Source: JAGMES01 sp023128035
Lineage (GTDB): Bacteria; Bacillota; Halanaerobiia; DY22613
DNA length: 64,000 nt
Reading direction: 5' to 3'
NCBI GenBank assembly: GCA_030627905.1
Contig: DAOVRZ010000010.1
Span: 14,879-78,878 of the forward strand
This document shows, one piece after another, positions 15,150 through 24,412 of this stretch (position 1 is its first letter; the number at the start of each line of letters is the position of its first letter). The notes under the pieces are model-generated. The model ran no database searches. It was not told where the DNA came from and saw nothing but the letters and a program-made list of their open reading frames with translations. The position numbers and the translations under genes are program-made.

Positions 15150-15752
15150 TTATCTAGTAAATTCAGCAACAATTTCTTCAATTTCCATTCCTTTCTGTAA
15201 TGTAAAAATGCCAAATTGCAATTTTCGATCTAACTTATTACGGTTTACATAATTTATAAAATCCTTTCCATTAATAAATTTTTCTTTATGTAACCGTACT
15301 GCAATACTTTCCGCTGATTCACCTGGTTTGACAACAAATTGAATCCAAACTTCTTCATCTACCTTTTGTACTTCTAAGGCTAGTTTTGATTCTAGCTTTA
15401 CATCACTAAAAATTTTTTCCTCAATCTCCTCTTCAACAGGTTGAAGTTTTTCCTTTTCTTCTTCCGCAGATGCTACTTCAAATTCCTCATCAGGAACCTC
15501 ACTTGTCGCTCTGGTAACAACATCAGGAACTATCATATAGATTGATTTCAACTCATGAGGTAATTTAAGTTCAGGAGTTTCGACTCCAACCATATCTATC
15601 TCTTGATAGTGGACAATTCCGCGCTCAGGTTGAACTATAGGCACTTCGGTCACTGGATCAAATTTTTCGACAGAAATCCAGACCAGTGCAGCTAGGATCA
15701 GACCTATACCAATCCCAGTGATTACCTGACTCCAATATACTCCCTTATGCAC
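15150..15752 (-). CDS. Membrane protein with MltG-like LysM-type domain
   Basis: The protein has about 200 residues: a cytoplasmic N-terminus, one membrane helix (VITGIGIGLILAALVWISVE), an acidic linker, and a C-terminal domain (FVVKPGESAESIAVRLHKEK, then LQFGIFTLQKGMEIEEIVAE) that resembles the N-terminal LysM-like subdomain of the transglycosylase MltG/YceG. The catalytic YceG domain is absent. It may touch peptidoglycan near the rod; that is inference. The likely start is GTG at 15752 with GGAG 8 bases upstream, overlapping the previous gene by 8 nt. The longer frame to 15794 has no ribosome binding site. Confidence 0.6.
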   Translation of the reverse strand: MHKGVYWSQVITGIGIGLILAALVWISVEKFDPVTEVPIVQPERGIVHYQEIDMVGVETPELKLPHELKSIYMIVPDVVTRATSEVPDEEFEVASAEEEKEKLQPVEEEIEEKIFSDVKLESKLALEVQKVDEEVWIQFVVKPGESAESIAVRLHKEKFINGKDFINYVNRNKLDRKLQFGIFTLQKGMEIEEIVAEFTR

Positions 15753-16296
15753 CTTCACTGGCTCCTTTCTGTCGCAATTTGACAACCAACTCAACTTCTC
15801 GGTAACCCATATTCAATTGACGCGCAATCTCTTCAATAGAAAAACCTTGATCGGCCAGTCCTTTTATCTTATCGTATTTTGAAAATGTATGAGGTATGGA
15901 AACTGGTTTTTGAGAGATAGGTTCGGGAGGATAAGGATATTTTTCTTTTTGCTCTTCTTCAGTCGTCAGTGCCACTCTATTTTTTAGTTCCTTTTCAAAT
16001 CCTGAAGTCGAGATTTCATTATTCCAACCCTTTACCCGATGAATAATCTGTTTAATCTCATTTTCTTTATTCCATAACTCTCCAACCAATTCATCCAGTT
16101 CTTCATCCAAATTGATAATACTTTCCTTCACCTGATCTAGTTTATTAAATTGAGAACCATACCTAGGTTCAGATGTAGAAAAATGTCTTAATTCATCAAA
16201 TTGTCTTCGTTTCGACCGACGACCAGCTATTAAAGTATAGAGCAATGATATCATAACAAGGAAAACTCCGACACCAAGTACCAGATATTCTATCAA
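15745..16296 (-). CDS. SwrB-like membrane protein
   Basis: The layout matches SwrB/YlxL of B. subtilis (DUF6115 type): one N-terminal membrane helix (YLVLGVGVFLVMISLLYTLI), a charged coiled-coil segment (LDQVKESIINLDEELDELVG), a proline-rich linker, and a C-terminal HTH-like stretch (IKGLADQGFSIEEIARQLNM, then GYREVELVVKLRQKG). SwrB promotes activation of the flagellar export apparatus and lies downstream of sigD in B. subtilis, as here. The start is probably TTG at 16296, seven bases after GAGGAGGT; the TTG at 16317 would put that site inside the gene. About 183 residues. Confidence 0.6.
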   Translation of the reverse strand: MIEYLVLGVGVFLVMISLLYTLIAGRRSKRRQFDELRHFSTSEPRYGSQFNKLDQVKESIINLDEELDELVGELWNKENEIKQIIHRVKGWNNEISTSGFEKELKNRVALTTEEEQKEKYPYPPEPISQKPVSIPHTFSKYDKIKGLADQGFSIEEIARQLNMGYREVELVVKLRQKGASEGA

Positions 16297-16313
16297 GATA
16301 GGTACCTCCTCAC

Positions 16314-16631
16314 TCAAACGCGAAAATCAATAAAATGTCCGCGCTCTTCATCGAGAAATTTTTCTTCCATATTTTCTTTTTCTTCATTTTTCGGCTTTTT
16401 CCTTTGTTTATGTTCTTTATTCTTTCTAGAAGAATCTTCATCTGAATGAATCTGCTTCTTTTCAGACTGGTTAGTCTTATTTACCTGATTTTGCTTATCT
16501 AGATGTTTCTTTTCTTGATCAATTGCAATATTATGCTGTTGATGTTGTTCAGTCGCAGAACGCAACTGTTCAATTCTATTTACTTCAAAAGATTGAGAGA
16601 TTAGATTTCTAGTATTGATGGAATGGGTCAC
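16314..16631 (-). CDS. Small charged flagellar-operon protein
   Basis: This is a hydrophilic protein of about 105 residues, rich in Gln, Lys and Glu, likely disordered in the middle (HKQRKKPKNEEKENMEE) and ending in the compact tail RGHFIDFRV. A short protein with a similar Gly-His-x-Ile-Asp tail between fapA and the swrB-like gene is, as I recall, common in clostridial flagellar operons. No function is known to me. The start is uncertain: GTG at 16631 has AGGTGG eight bases upstream, while GTG at 16643 directly follows the fapA stop codon. Confidence 0.6.
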   Translation of the reverse strand: MTHSINTRNLISQSFEVNRIEQLRSATEQHQQHNIAIDQEKKHLDKQNQVNKTNQSEKKQIHSDEDSSRKNKEHKQRKKPKNEEKENMEEKFLDEERGHFIDFRV

Positions 16632-16644
16632 TTCCCTCACCACC

Positions 16645-18477
16645 TTATAATGATCTAAGTTTTACTTCACCCTCACTATAAACAAACAACACTCTAGCAA
16701 TAGTATCTTTTACCCTGTAGCCTGTCTGACCAATACCAATTTTAACTCCAGGAAAGACTCGATCAGAGGCTGTTATTTTCCCAGTTTTTTGTCCCTTTAA
16801 TTGTTTAGATAAGAAATTTCGCTGAGTTTGTAATTGTTCCTTCTGTTCTATAAGATGACTTCTTGTGCTTTCAAACTGGGCTAGCATGCTCTTTTTGTCT
16901 GGAGGTAGTTGTCCTAATTGCTTCTTAACTTTACGTAATAGACTTACTCCTTTCGTTACCTTATCTAAATTTTCTTCTGCACTTTCTATTTCCTGAAAAA
17001 TCTGATCAAACTCTTCACGAAGCTCAGGATCAATACCTGCAACCACTTCTGTAGGAGTAGCCAGAGTAGAACCTAAAATTTTAGCAGAAATATCTTTACC
17101 AGCTTGAACCAAACCACCTACAATTAAACCACGCCCATCTACAATTACATCCATCTTTGCTGTAATTTTACTATGCATTATTTCCCCATTTACCAACAAA
17201 CTTCCTCTAGTAATAACCTGGCCATTTTCAATAAAGCCGATCTGAACATCACCTTCTGCTGTAACAATTCCTTTTTGCTTTCCTTGAAAGCCCTTATGGA
17301 TATGAACTTTTCCTCCAGACTCAAGAGTAGCAGCGCCTACGTTACCAAACACCTCAATATCTCCCTCAGCTTTTATGCTAAAACCTTCATGAACATTACC
17401 TTTGATGACTACATTACCAATAAAATCAATATTACCAGTTTCTAAATCAACATTTTCATTTACTACAAATACAGGCAACACACTAATCTTATCCTGTTCA
17501 AAGACTATCTGGCCATCAATCTCAGCAAAGAGACTCATCTCATCAGCACCAATTTTCACATTTTTCCCTTTAGGAAGTTTTACATCTTTGTTAGGTATGG
17601 GTTTTATTTCCTTGCCAAAAACATTTTGACCAGGTCCGCCTAAAGTTGCAGGGATTTTCGTTACTAACAAATCACCATTTTTAACATTAACTATTAAGTC
17701 TAAATTTAAATAATCAACATTTCCATCTTCAAGTTCTTTAACCATTTTTTTATCTTCTGCAAGGTCAAAATTGTAACGAAGTTCCGCAGGATTTCCTTCC
17801 TGGGGAGGTTGACCGACAGCTATTACTATCTCTTGCTTAATATTTTCGTTTAACATTTCTGCAATTTTACTTTCATCAATTCCAAAACAAACACCTTTAT
17901 CTTTTATAATCTTTAACGCTTCACCCAAAGTTAGATTTTTTCCTCCTAGTGATGGCACATAAGAAGCATATGCAGTTAAGCCATCAGAGGAAATTTTTAT
18001 TTCTAGCTCAGCATTTCGGTCTAATTCTGGCTTACGTTCTGCAATTTTAATATAATCTCCATTTCCTTCTTTAAGAGCATTTTCTACTTCACTTAAATCT
18101 ACATCTATTAACTGTTTTTCAGCCACCATCTGCTTGATAGTATGCATACTTGCTGGTTTTCCATTACCTTTGGGTGGAACAATTTTCAGAAAAATTCCCT
18201 CTGGAGCAAACTTAAAGCGAAAATACCCATTTAGATCTGGAGTTTGCTTTAACAATTTTTTCATAAGTGCATCCTCTGCTATACTACCTTTTTCAACCAA
18301 CTTAAATGTGTACTCTGTTTTCTTACCAAACCCCATAAAACCAGATTTTTGATTTTTTTTGACTAACTTAATCTCCTCTCGCACAACTTTTCTCTTTAAT
18401 TCGCTGGAAAAGTCTTGAATTGCTTGGGTTATGGCTGTTTTTGTATCTTTTGCTACAACTTTAATTTCCTTTGCCAT
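16645..18477 (-). CDS. fapA: FapA family (DUF342) flagellar assembly protein
   Basis: This is a DUF342/FapA protein of 610 residues. The N-terminal part (MAKEIKVVAKDTKTAITQAI and KKNQKSGFMGFGKKTEY) resembles a Jag-N-like module. The middle is a repetitive beta-helix (GNIDFIGNVVIKGNVHEGFS, KAEGDIEVFGNVGAATLESG, GGLVQAGKDISAKILGS), and a coiled coil follows from about residue 500 (LREEFDQIFQEIESAEENLD). FapA proteins affect flagellar assembly or polar localisation in Vibrio; the role here is unproven. The gene starts after GGAGGAG, 21 bases downstream of sigD. Confidence 0.85.
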   Translation of the reverse strand: MAKEIKVVAKDTKTAITQAIQDFSSELKRKVVREEIKLVKKNQKSGFMGFGKKTEYTFKLVEKGSIAEDALMKKLLKQTPDLNGYFRFKFAPEGIFLKIVPPKGNGKPASMHTIKQMVAEKQLIDVDLSEVENALKEGNGDYIKIAERKPELDRNAELEIKISSDGLTAYASYVPSLGGKNLTLGEALKIIKDKGVCFGIDESKIAEMLNENIKQEIVIAVGQPPQEGNPAELRYNFDLAEDKKMVKELEDGNVDYLNLDLIVNVKNGDLLVTKIPATLGGPGQNVFGKEIKPIPNKDVKLPKGKNVKIGADEMSLFAEIDGQIVFEQDKISVLPVFVVNENVDLETGNIDFIGNVVIKGNVHEGFSIKAEGDIEVFGNVGAATLESGGKVHIHKGFQGKQKGIVTAEGDVQIGFIENGQVITRGSLLVNGEIMHSKITAKMDVIVDGRGLIVGGLVQAGKDISAKILGSTLATPTEVVAGIDPELREEFDQIFQEIESAEENLDKVTKGVSLLRKVKKQLGQLPPDKKSMLAQFESTRSHLIEQKEQLQTQRNFLSKQLKGQKTGKITASDRVFPGVKIGIGQTGYRVKDTIARVLFVYSEGEVKLRSL

Positions 18478-18497
18478 CGTTTTTCTCCTCCTTCCTT

Positions 18498-19262
18498 CTA
18501 AAAAAATAATGCCCTCTTCCGACTTAACATTCCTCGCATTCTTAAGATTGCTTTTGAATGAATCTGTGAAACTCGTGCTGGTGACAAATTCAGTACATGA
18601 GCAATTTCCACCTGAGTAAGTTCTTCGTAATAATACAGAGCAATCACCAACTTTTCCTGGTCCTTTAGTCTATCAATAGTTTCACCCAAAATATCACGAA
18701 TTTCTTTATCATTAACGACCATATCAGGTCGATCATTTTCATCAGAGATCATATCCATCAGTTGAGAATCAGAATTTGATCCAATAAATGAATGCAAAGA
18801 AGTTAATTCAGGAATATTAGCTTCAAGAATAAATTTATGATACTCTTCTAACGTTAAACCTAACTCCTCAGCTATCTCCTCATCTTCTGGGTTCTTACCT
18901 AATTTTTGTTCTAAATCATGATATACTTTAGCTAATTTTTTAGCTTTTTGACGACTAGAACGGGATACCCAATCTTGAGATCTTAGTTCATCTAAAATTG
19001 CTCCCCGAATTCGAACAACCGCATAGGTACTAAACTTAACCCCCAACTCAGGTTTAAAAGACTCAATTGCTCGAATCAATCCAAAAACTCCAAAACTTAC
19101 CAGATCATCAAATTCGATATGCATGGGTACTATCATTTTCACCCGACCAGCAACATATTTAACCAGAGAAGTATATTCTTCGATAAAATAATTTCTGGCC
19201 TGGAGGTCTCCCTTTTGAACCAATTTCCATAATTCAGTTTCATCAACTTTCTTCTTTTTCAA
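18498..19262 (-). CDS. sigD: Flagellar sigma factor, sigma-D/FliA (sigma-28)
   Basis: Sigma-28 transcribes late flagellar genes such as flagellin. Region 2 has IEFDDLVSFGVFGLIRAIES and GVKFSTYAVVRIRGAILDEL, region 3 follows SRSSRQKAKKLAKVYHDLEQ, and region 4 has QVEIAHVLNLSPARVSQIHS. The start is probably TTG at 19262, seven bases after GGAGGT, giving 254 residues; the ATG at 19277 lies upstream of that site and has none of its own. It sits in the long operon between a small membrane protein and fapA, as sigD follows the ylxH/che region in B. subtilis. Its predicted target here is the promoter at 62958-62984. The anti-sigma factor FlgM is not in the window. Confidence 0.92.
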   Translation of the reverse strand: MKKKKVDETELWKLVQKGDLQARNYFIEEYTSLVKYVAGRVKMIVPMHIEFDDLVSFGVFGLIRAIESFKPELGVKFSTYAVVRIRGAILDELRSQDWVSRSSRQKAKKLAKVYHDLEQKLGKNPEDEEIAEELGLTLEEYHKFILEANIPELTSLHSFIGSNSDSQLMDMISDENDRPDMVVNDKEIRDILGETIDRLKDQEKLVIALYYYEELTQVEIAHVLNLSPARVSQIHSKAILRMRGMLSRKRALFF

Positions 19263-19300
19263 AGGGTTCACCTCCATTACTCATAAAAGTACTTTGATTT

Positions 19301-19654
19301 CTAGTCTTTTAAAGAATCAACCACTATTTTCGCTAAATTTTCTACTTCCATAGGTACAAATTCACCTTGTTCCTGTTCTTCCATCTTCTTTTTAGATGTT
19401 TCGTATCTTTCTTTCATCTTCCACTTATATTTTTCTTTTTCTGCGTTAACTAATTGTTTTTCATTTTCCTTATCTATAACCATACCAAATAGATAACCCA
19501 GGATAGTGGAAATTCCACCTCCGATAAAAATTCGAACCCCTATAACTTCCAGTGAAACTTTCGAAAGAAAGCCTAATACCAATATAAGAATTCCTGAGAT
19601 GATAAAAAATAACTTCGCTAATTCTTTACAAAAAAGATTGTTCATTCGCATCAT
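19301..19654 (-). CDS. Small membrane protein with coiled-coil tail
   Basis: The protein has 117 residues with two hydrophobic segments (LFFIISGILILVLGFLSKVS and GGGISTILGYLFGMVID) and a charged helical C-terminus (KYKWKMKERYETSKKKMEEQ). No family is recognised. It lies between the PilZ gene and sigD in the flagellar operon. Several in-frame ATG codons lie at the start; the one at 19645 has the best spacing to AAAGAGG. A role in flagellar control is suggested only by position. Confidence 0.6.
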   Translation of the reverse strand: MMRMNNLFCKELAKLFFIISGILILVLGFLSKVSLEVIGVRIFIGGGISTILGYLFGMVIDKENEKQLVNAEKEKYKWKMKERYETSKKKMEEQEQGEFVPMEVENLAKIVVDSLKD

Positions 19655-19659
19655 CCTCT

Positions 19660-20322
19660 TTACGCCAGACCTTTACATCTGAATTCACGTTGTTTCTCAA
19701 AAATCCAACTAACTATTTGGTCTTGCAACGATGAAGGTATAGAATCATATGATACTCCTATCTCATACAGGTTATCATCCCTCTTTTCATATCGAACCAC
19801 TTTTCCAACAATAGGTAATGTTCCAATCTCTTCGATTCCTAATTGCAATTCTATATACGTACCCTCTTCTATTGGAGCGTCAGAAAGAAACTTTGCACCT
19901 CCACCACTTATATCTACTAACCAGGTTTGAGTTAAAGGCTCATCTGCAGAAGATGAGATTTCAAAATAATTTTTAATCACCCGATAATTCAAAGGAAGTT
20001 GAAGCTGAAGTCTAACATATTCGCGTCGTTGAATCCGGAAAACTTTAGTAGGTATTTTTAAAGATAAAGCTGGTATAGGTTCTTTAAAACGCCGTAAAAC
20101 TATTGTTTGAAAACTATACATAGCTCTTTCTCCTATAAATAATACTGCCACTGGCGTTTTAGGACGTACAGGCACAATATGCCCTTTATGAGTAAGAGCC
20201 ATAATAATTACTTCTTTTTTGGTAATTTCCATAACCCTGCTCAAATATTTACCACCATAATCAAAATCATCTACTTCTATCTCTACTCTAGAATTGACAT
20301 GCAATTCACTAAATTCTTTCAT
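19660..20322 (-). CDS. PilZ-domain flagellar brake protein, YcgR type
   Basis: This 220-residue protein has the two-domain YcgR/YpfA plan: an N-terminal PilZN/YcgR domain (LHVNSRVEIEVDDFDYGGKY, VVFRI-like beta strands) and a C-terminal PilZ domain with both cyclic-di-GMP-binding motifs, RREYVRLQ (RxxxR) and DISGGGAKF (DxSxxG). Such proteins bind c-di-GMP and slow the motor by contact with MotA/FliG. It starts in the TAATG overlap with flhG and sits in the motility operon, which supports a brake role. Confidence 0.9.
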   Translation of the reverse strand: MKEFSELHVNSRVEIEVDDFDYGGKYLSRVMEITKKEVIIMALTHKGHIVPVRPKTPVAVLFIGERAMYSFQTIVLRRFKEPIPALSLKIPTKVFRIQRREYVRLQLQLPLNYRVIKNYFEISSSADEPLTQTWLVDISGGGAKFLSDAPIEEGTYIELQLGIEEIGTLPIVGKVVRYEKRDDNLYEIGVSYDSIPSSLQDQIVSWIFEKQREFRCKGLA

Positions 20323-21224
20323 TACCTTCCCTCCTCTTGATCCCTCCTAAAGAATCCAATCATTCTAGATAAAAATTGTTTCATCCCTCCAGCTGGTTTC
20401 TCTGGTGACAGTTCAAGAAGGTTCCGTGCAATATCCTGAACTCCTCTCGAAGCATGAGAATTAGGAAAACCTAAAATAAACGGTTTCTGTCGTTTAACAG
20501 ATATACTTACTTTCTCATCATAGGGAATAACTCCTATAAGATTAAGCTTCATCTTTAAAAATTCTAAAGCAACTTTATTAACCCGCCTAAAAATTTGTCT
20601 TCCTTCATCCAAATTTGCAGCTTGGTTTACAACTAGATGAATTGGGGCTTGAACATCTTTTTTAGCTAAAACTTTAATCAAACCATATGCATCAGTTATA
20701 GATGGCGGCTCCGCTGTTAGTATAACAATAATCTCATCTGCAGATTGTAAAAAATTCATAACACTAGAATGAATCCCTGCACCAGTATCAATAAGTATAT
20801 AATCAAAATCCCCCTCCAAATCCGTCCATTGATTGATTAATTGTTGAATTCCCCCATCTGTTAAATCCGCTAATTCTTCTGCTCCAGAACTTCCAGGTAA
20901 AAACTGAACACCATTTGGACCCTCCACCATAATTTCTTGCAAAGTTTTATGACCACGAGTCACATGAACAAGATTAAATGTAGGAACAACACCCAAAACT
21001 ACATCAATGTTGGCCATTCCTAAATCTCCATCAAAAATGACCGTTTTTTTTCCTTCTGCTTGTAACGCTAGGGCTAGATTTACAGCAAAATTGGTCTTTC
21101 CAACCCCACCTTTACCACTCGTAACTGCAATCACTCGTGCACTCTTACTAACATTTGAACTTGATTCATTATAACCCATAGACTCTTTTGCTAATTGTCG
21201 AAGACGTTCTGCTTGATCTTTCAT
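20322..21224 (-). CDS. flhG: FlhG (YlxH), MinD-like flagellar number ATPase
   Basis: This MinD/ParA-type ATPase controls flagellar number and placement with FlhF. The N-terminus MKDQAERLRQLAKES carries the DQAxxLR motif known to stimulate the FlhF GTPase. The deviant Walker A is VTSGKGGVGKTNFAVNLA, followed by DGDLGMANIDVVLG and FDYILIDTGAGI. There is a basic, amphipathic C-terminus (GGMKQFLSRMIGFFRRDQE) suited to membrane binding. At 300 residues it has the normal length, and it lies directly after flhF with 1 base between. Confidence 0.95.
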   Translation of the reverse strand: MKDQAERLRQLAKESMGYNESSSNVSKSARVIAVTSGKGGVGKTNFAVNLALALQAEGKKTVIFDGDLGMANIDVVLGVVPTFNLVHVTRGHKTLQEIMVEGPNGVQFLPGSSGAEELADLTDGGIQQLINQWTDLEGDFDYILIDTGAGIHSSVMNFLQSADEIIVILTAEPPSITDAYGLIKVLAKKDVQAPIHLVVNQAANLDEGRQIFRRVNKVALEFLKMKLNLIGVIPYDEKVSISVKRQKPFILGFPNSHASRGVQDIARNLLELSPEKPAGGMKQFLSRMIGFFRRDQEEGR

Positions 21225-21225
21225 C

Positions 21226-22332
21226 TCATTGCTCCTTCAAAATCATCTCAGCCAGTTTTCGAGAATCTGCTTTTTCTAAATCCTCAGGTACATTTTGACC
21301 AAAAGTAATATATGATATCTCATGATCCGTGTTAGCCAGAATATTTAAAATGATACCAACTTTACGAGTCTCATCAAGTTTAGTTAAAATCAAGCTAGAA
21401 ATATACATTTGATTAAAATTCTCGATAGTTTCCGTTATATTGTCAATGCTTGAATTTAGAGAAATAACTAAATGAACTTCATCAATTAATTCTTTTGAAA
21501 GAAATTCTTTCAACTGCTCCATCTGAGATTGATTTCGCTGACTCCGACCCGCTGTGTCAATAAAGATTAGGTCACAAGCTTTGAGATCATTTAAAGCCTT
21601 CTCCAAATCTTCATTACTATAAATAACTCTTAATGGAACATTAATAATATCACTGTAAATTTTCAACTGTTCTACCGCAGCTATCCGATATGTGTCTGCA
21701 GTAATCAAAGCCACTTTCTTTTTTCCTTCCAATGCAACAAGGGCTGCTAATTTGGCAATAGTTGTTGTTTTGCCAACACCCGTAGCTCCTACAAAAGCCA
21801 AAACTTTTCTTGAACGGAATAAATCGATAGGTTTCGCACTTGGGATCATTGATGCTATCTCTTCCACTAGCACTGGATAAATTTCCTCTTCTTTATGAAA
21901 TTGATGCACTTCTAAACGTACCATAGCACGTTGACAAATCTCAGTAACCACTTCTGGAAAAACTCCATTATTCGTCAAGCTATCTGCAAATTTTTGCACC
22001 TTTCCTGGAAAAATGAGTTGATTCATGGAAACTGCAACCTGAGGATAATATGCACCTGCTCTAGGAGGCTGTTCTTCTCTCTTGTCTTGCTCTAATTTCA
22101 CAATCTTATCTTTTAAAATATGGAGTTCCTGTCTCATTTCTCTAGTTATTTCTTTTTCACGATCTTCTTCAACTGTTGCTACAACTTCAATCATTTTTTT
22201 GCCAAATAATCCCAAAAAACTACCTTCTTTTACTTTACGGGTATGAAGAATAATCGCTTCAGCCCCTAAATCTGCTTTTACTTTAAAAATCGCATCTTGC
22301 ATTGTTTCACCCAGATATCTCTTTACTCTCAT
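21226..22332 (-). CDS. flhF: FlhF, SRP-like GTPase
   Basis: FlhF places flagella in many bacteria and is a paralogue of Ffh and FtsY. The 368 residues have a basic N-terminal B region (MRVKRYLGETMQDAIFKVKA), a helical N domain, and a G domain with VGATGVGKTTTIAKLAALVA (G1), DTYRIAAVEQLKIYSDII, FIDTAGRSQ (G3) and LTKLDETRKVG (G4). It overlaps the flhA stop codon by 4 bases. Confidence 0.95.
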   Translation of the reverse strand: MRVKRYLGETMQDAIFKVKADLGAEAIILHTRKVKEGSFLGLFGKKMIEVVATVEEDREKEITREMRQELHILKDKIVKLEQDKREEQPPRAGAYYPQVAVSMNQLIFPGKVQKFADSLTNNGVFPEVVTEICQRAMVRLEVHQFHKEEEIYPVLVEEIASMIPSAKPIDLFRSRKVLAFVGATGVGKTTTIAKLAALVALEGKKKVALITADTYRIAAVEQLKIYSDIINVPLRVIYSNEDLEKALNDLKACDLIFIDTAGRSQRNQSQMEQLKEFLSKELIDEVHLVISLNSSIDNITETIENFNQMYISSLILTKLDETRKVGIILNILANTDHEISYITFGQNVPEDLEKADSRKLAEMILKEQ

Positions 22333-24401
22333 TTCAATTTCACCATCCCTACGCTCTGAATATTAAGAGTAGGCACTAACTCACTAAAAGATAGAACAAT
22401 TAAATCTGGAGCAACCCGTTCTGTCAGACTTTTAAAATGATGTCTGATCATCGGAGCTGTTAAAATGATCGGTTGATAACCTTTTTGTAATGCGCTCTGA
22501 ATAACATCATTTAAACTTTGAAAGATAGTCTGAGCTTGTGTTGGTTCTATTGCTATATATGATCCTTGATCTGTCTGTTCAATAGATTGGGAAATCAACT
22601 CTTCCAAATTAGGTGCTAAAGTTATTACACTCAGTCTATTATCTTCACTAAATTTAGCTGAAATCTGTCTTGAAAGACTCTGACGGACATATTCAGTCAA
22701 AATCTGTAGATCAGTAGTATACGATGCATAGTCAGCTAGTGTTTCTAAAATAGTAACAAGATCGCGAATTGTAATTCCCTCTTTTAAAAGATTTTGTAAT
22801 ACTTTCTGAATTTGTCCAATTGTTAATCGATCAGGAATCAATTCATTGACCACCGCTGGATATTTTTCTTTTAAACTATCTACTAATTCTTTTACTTCCT
22901 GCCTACCTAAAAGTTCGTGGGCATATTTTTTGATCACTTCTGTCAGATGTGTCGCCATTACAGATGGTGGATCAACAACTGTATATCCACTTAATTCAGC
23001 ATCTTCACGTAAAGATTCACTAATCCATTGAGCAGGCAAACCAAAAGCAGGTTCCTTTGTAGGAATACCATTGATCTCTTTAGAGGAAAATCCAGCATCC
23101 ATAGCCATATAATGATTTGGCTTCATTTCATAGCGAACAATCTCCACACCACGCAGTTTAATCCTATATAGATTTGGATCTAATTGCATATTATCCAAAA
23201 TACGGATCGGCGGAATCACCATTCCTAATTCAATTGCACACTGCCGGCGGATCATAGCCACACGATCTAAGAAATCTCCACCTTGCTCTGGCAAAATCAG
23301 AGAAATTAGGTTATAACCTACTTCAACTTCCATCGGATCAATCTGTAATAATTCTGTAATATCCTCTATCCGGCTTGGCATCTGAATTTCTTCTACAACA
23401 TCAGCCAACTCTACATCTTTTTCTTTAGACGCCTTACTACTCTTTGCAAGAATCCAAGAAAAGAGACCAATAATGATAGCTAGCAACATAAAAGGAAAAG
23501 TTGGCAATCCTTTTACTAAACCTAATATGAATAGAACAGCAGCCACGATTGCTAAAGCCCGGGGTTGATTAGACATCTGAATTGCTAAATCTCTACCTAA
23601 GTTATTTTCTGATGCTGACCTAGTAACAACCATACCAGTAGCAGTAGAAATTAAAAGTGCAGGAATTTGACTTACAAGACCATCACCTACTGTCAAAAGA
23701 GAGTATGTTGAGATGGCTTCCTCAAATCCCATTCCCTGTTGTGCAACTCCAATAATCAAACCACCCAATACATTTATAAAAGTAATAATGATCCCCGCAA
23801 TAGCATCCCCTTTTACAAATTTACTGGCACCATCCATTGCTCCATAAAAATCTGCTTCCCTACGAATTTTCTTTCTTTCACTTCTTGCTTCATCTTCTGT
23901 GATTAACCCAGAACCCAAATCAGCATCAATACTCATCTGTTTACCTGGCATCGCATCTAATGTAAAACGTGCGGCAACCTCAGCTACACGTTCTGCACCT
24001 TTTGTAATAACTAAGAATTGAATAACAACTAAAATTAAGAAAATAACAAAACCAACAACATAATTTCCGCCAATAACATAAGTACCAAATCCTAAGATAA
24101 TTTTCCCTGCATACCCCTGCCCCAAAATTAAACGTGTAGATGATACATTAAGTGCTAGACGAAATAATGTTGCAAAAAGTAATAATGACGGAAAAACAGA
24201 AAACTCTAAAGGTTCCACAATAAAAACAGAAATTACAAGTATAGATAAAGCCAATGAAATATTCAAAGTTAATAATAAATCCAAAATAACTGACGGTAAT
24301 GGAATGATGAACATCATTACGATTGTCACTAGTGCAACCGCAAAAATAATATCACTATATTTATTTATAAATTGTGGTGATAAGGCTTTCTTATTAGCCA
24401 T
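22329..24401 (-). CDS. flhA: FlhA, flagellar export gate protein
   Basis: FlhA is the large membrane component of the flagellar type III export gate. The 690 residues show eight predicted membrane helices in the first 330 (starting IIFAVALVTIVMMFIIPLPS), the conserved loop with PGKQMSIDADLGSGLITEDE and ARSERKKIRREADFYGAMDG, and a C-terminal cytoplasmic domain that docks chaperone-substrate complexes. The order flhB-flhA-flhF-flhG is the same as in B. subtilis. Confidence 0.97.
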   Translation of the reverse strand: MANKKALSPQFINKYSDIIFAVALVTIVMMFIIPLPSVILDLLLTLNISLALSILVISVFIVEPLEFSVFPSLLLFATLFRLALNVSSTRLILGQGYAGKIILGFGTYVIGGNYVVGFVIFLILVVIQFLVITKGAERVAEVAARFTLDAMPGKQMSIDADLGSGLITEDEARSERKKIRREADFYGAMDGASKFVKGDAIAGIIITFINVLGGLIIGVAQQGMGFEEAISTYSLLTVGDGLVSQIPALLISTATGMVVTRSASENNLGRDLAIQMSNQPRALAIVAAVLFILGLVKGLPTFPFMLLAIIIGLFSWILAKSSKASKEKDVELADVVEEIQMPSRIEDITELLQIDPMEVEVGYNLISLILPEQGGDFLDRVAMIRRQCAIELGMVIPPIRILDNMQLDPNLYRIKLRGVEIVRYEMKPNHYMAMDAGFSSKEINGIPTKEPAFGLPAQWISESLREDAELSGYTVVDPPSVMATHLTEVIKKYAHELLGRQEVKELVDSLKEKYPAVVNELIPDRLTIGQIQKVLQNLLKEGITIRDLVTILETLADYASYTTDLQILTEYVRQSLSRQISAKFSEDNRLSVITLAPNLEELISQSIEQTDQGSYIAIEPTQAQTIFQSLNDVIQSALQKGYQPIILTAPMIRHHFKSLTERVAPDLIVLSFSELVPTLNIQSVGMVKLK

Positions 24402-24412
24402 ATTCTAGTCTC

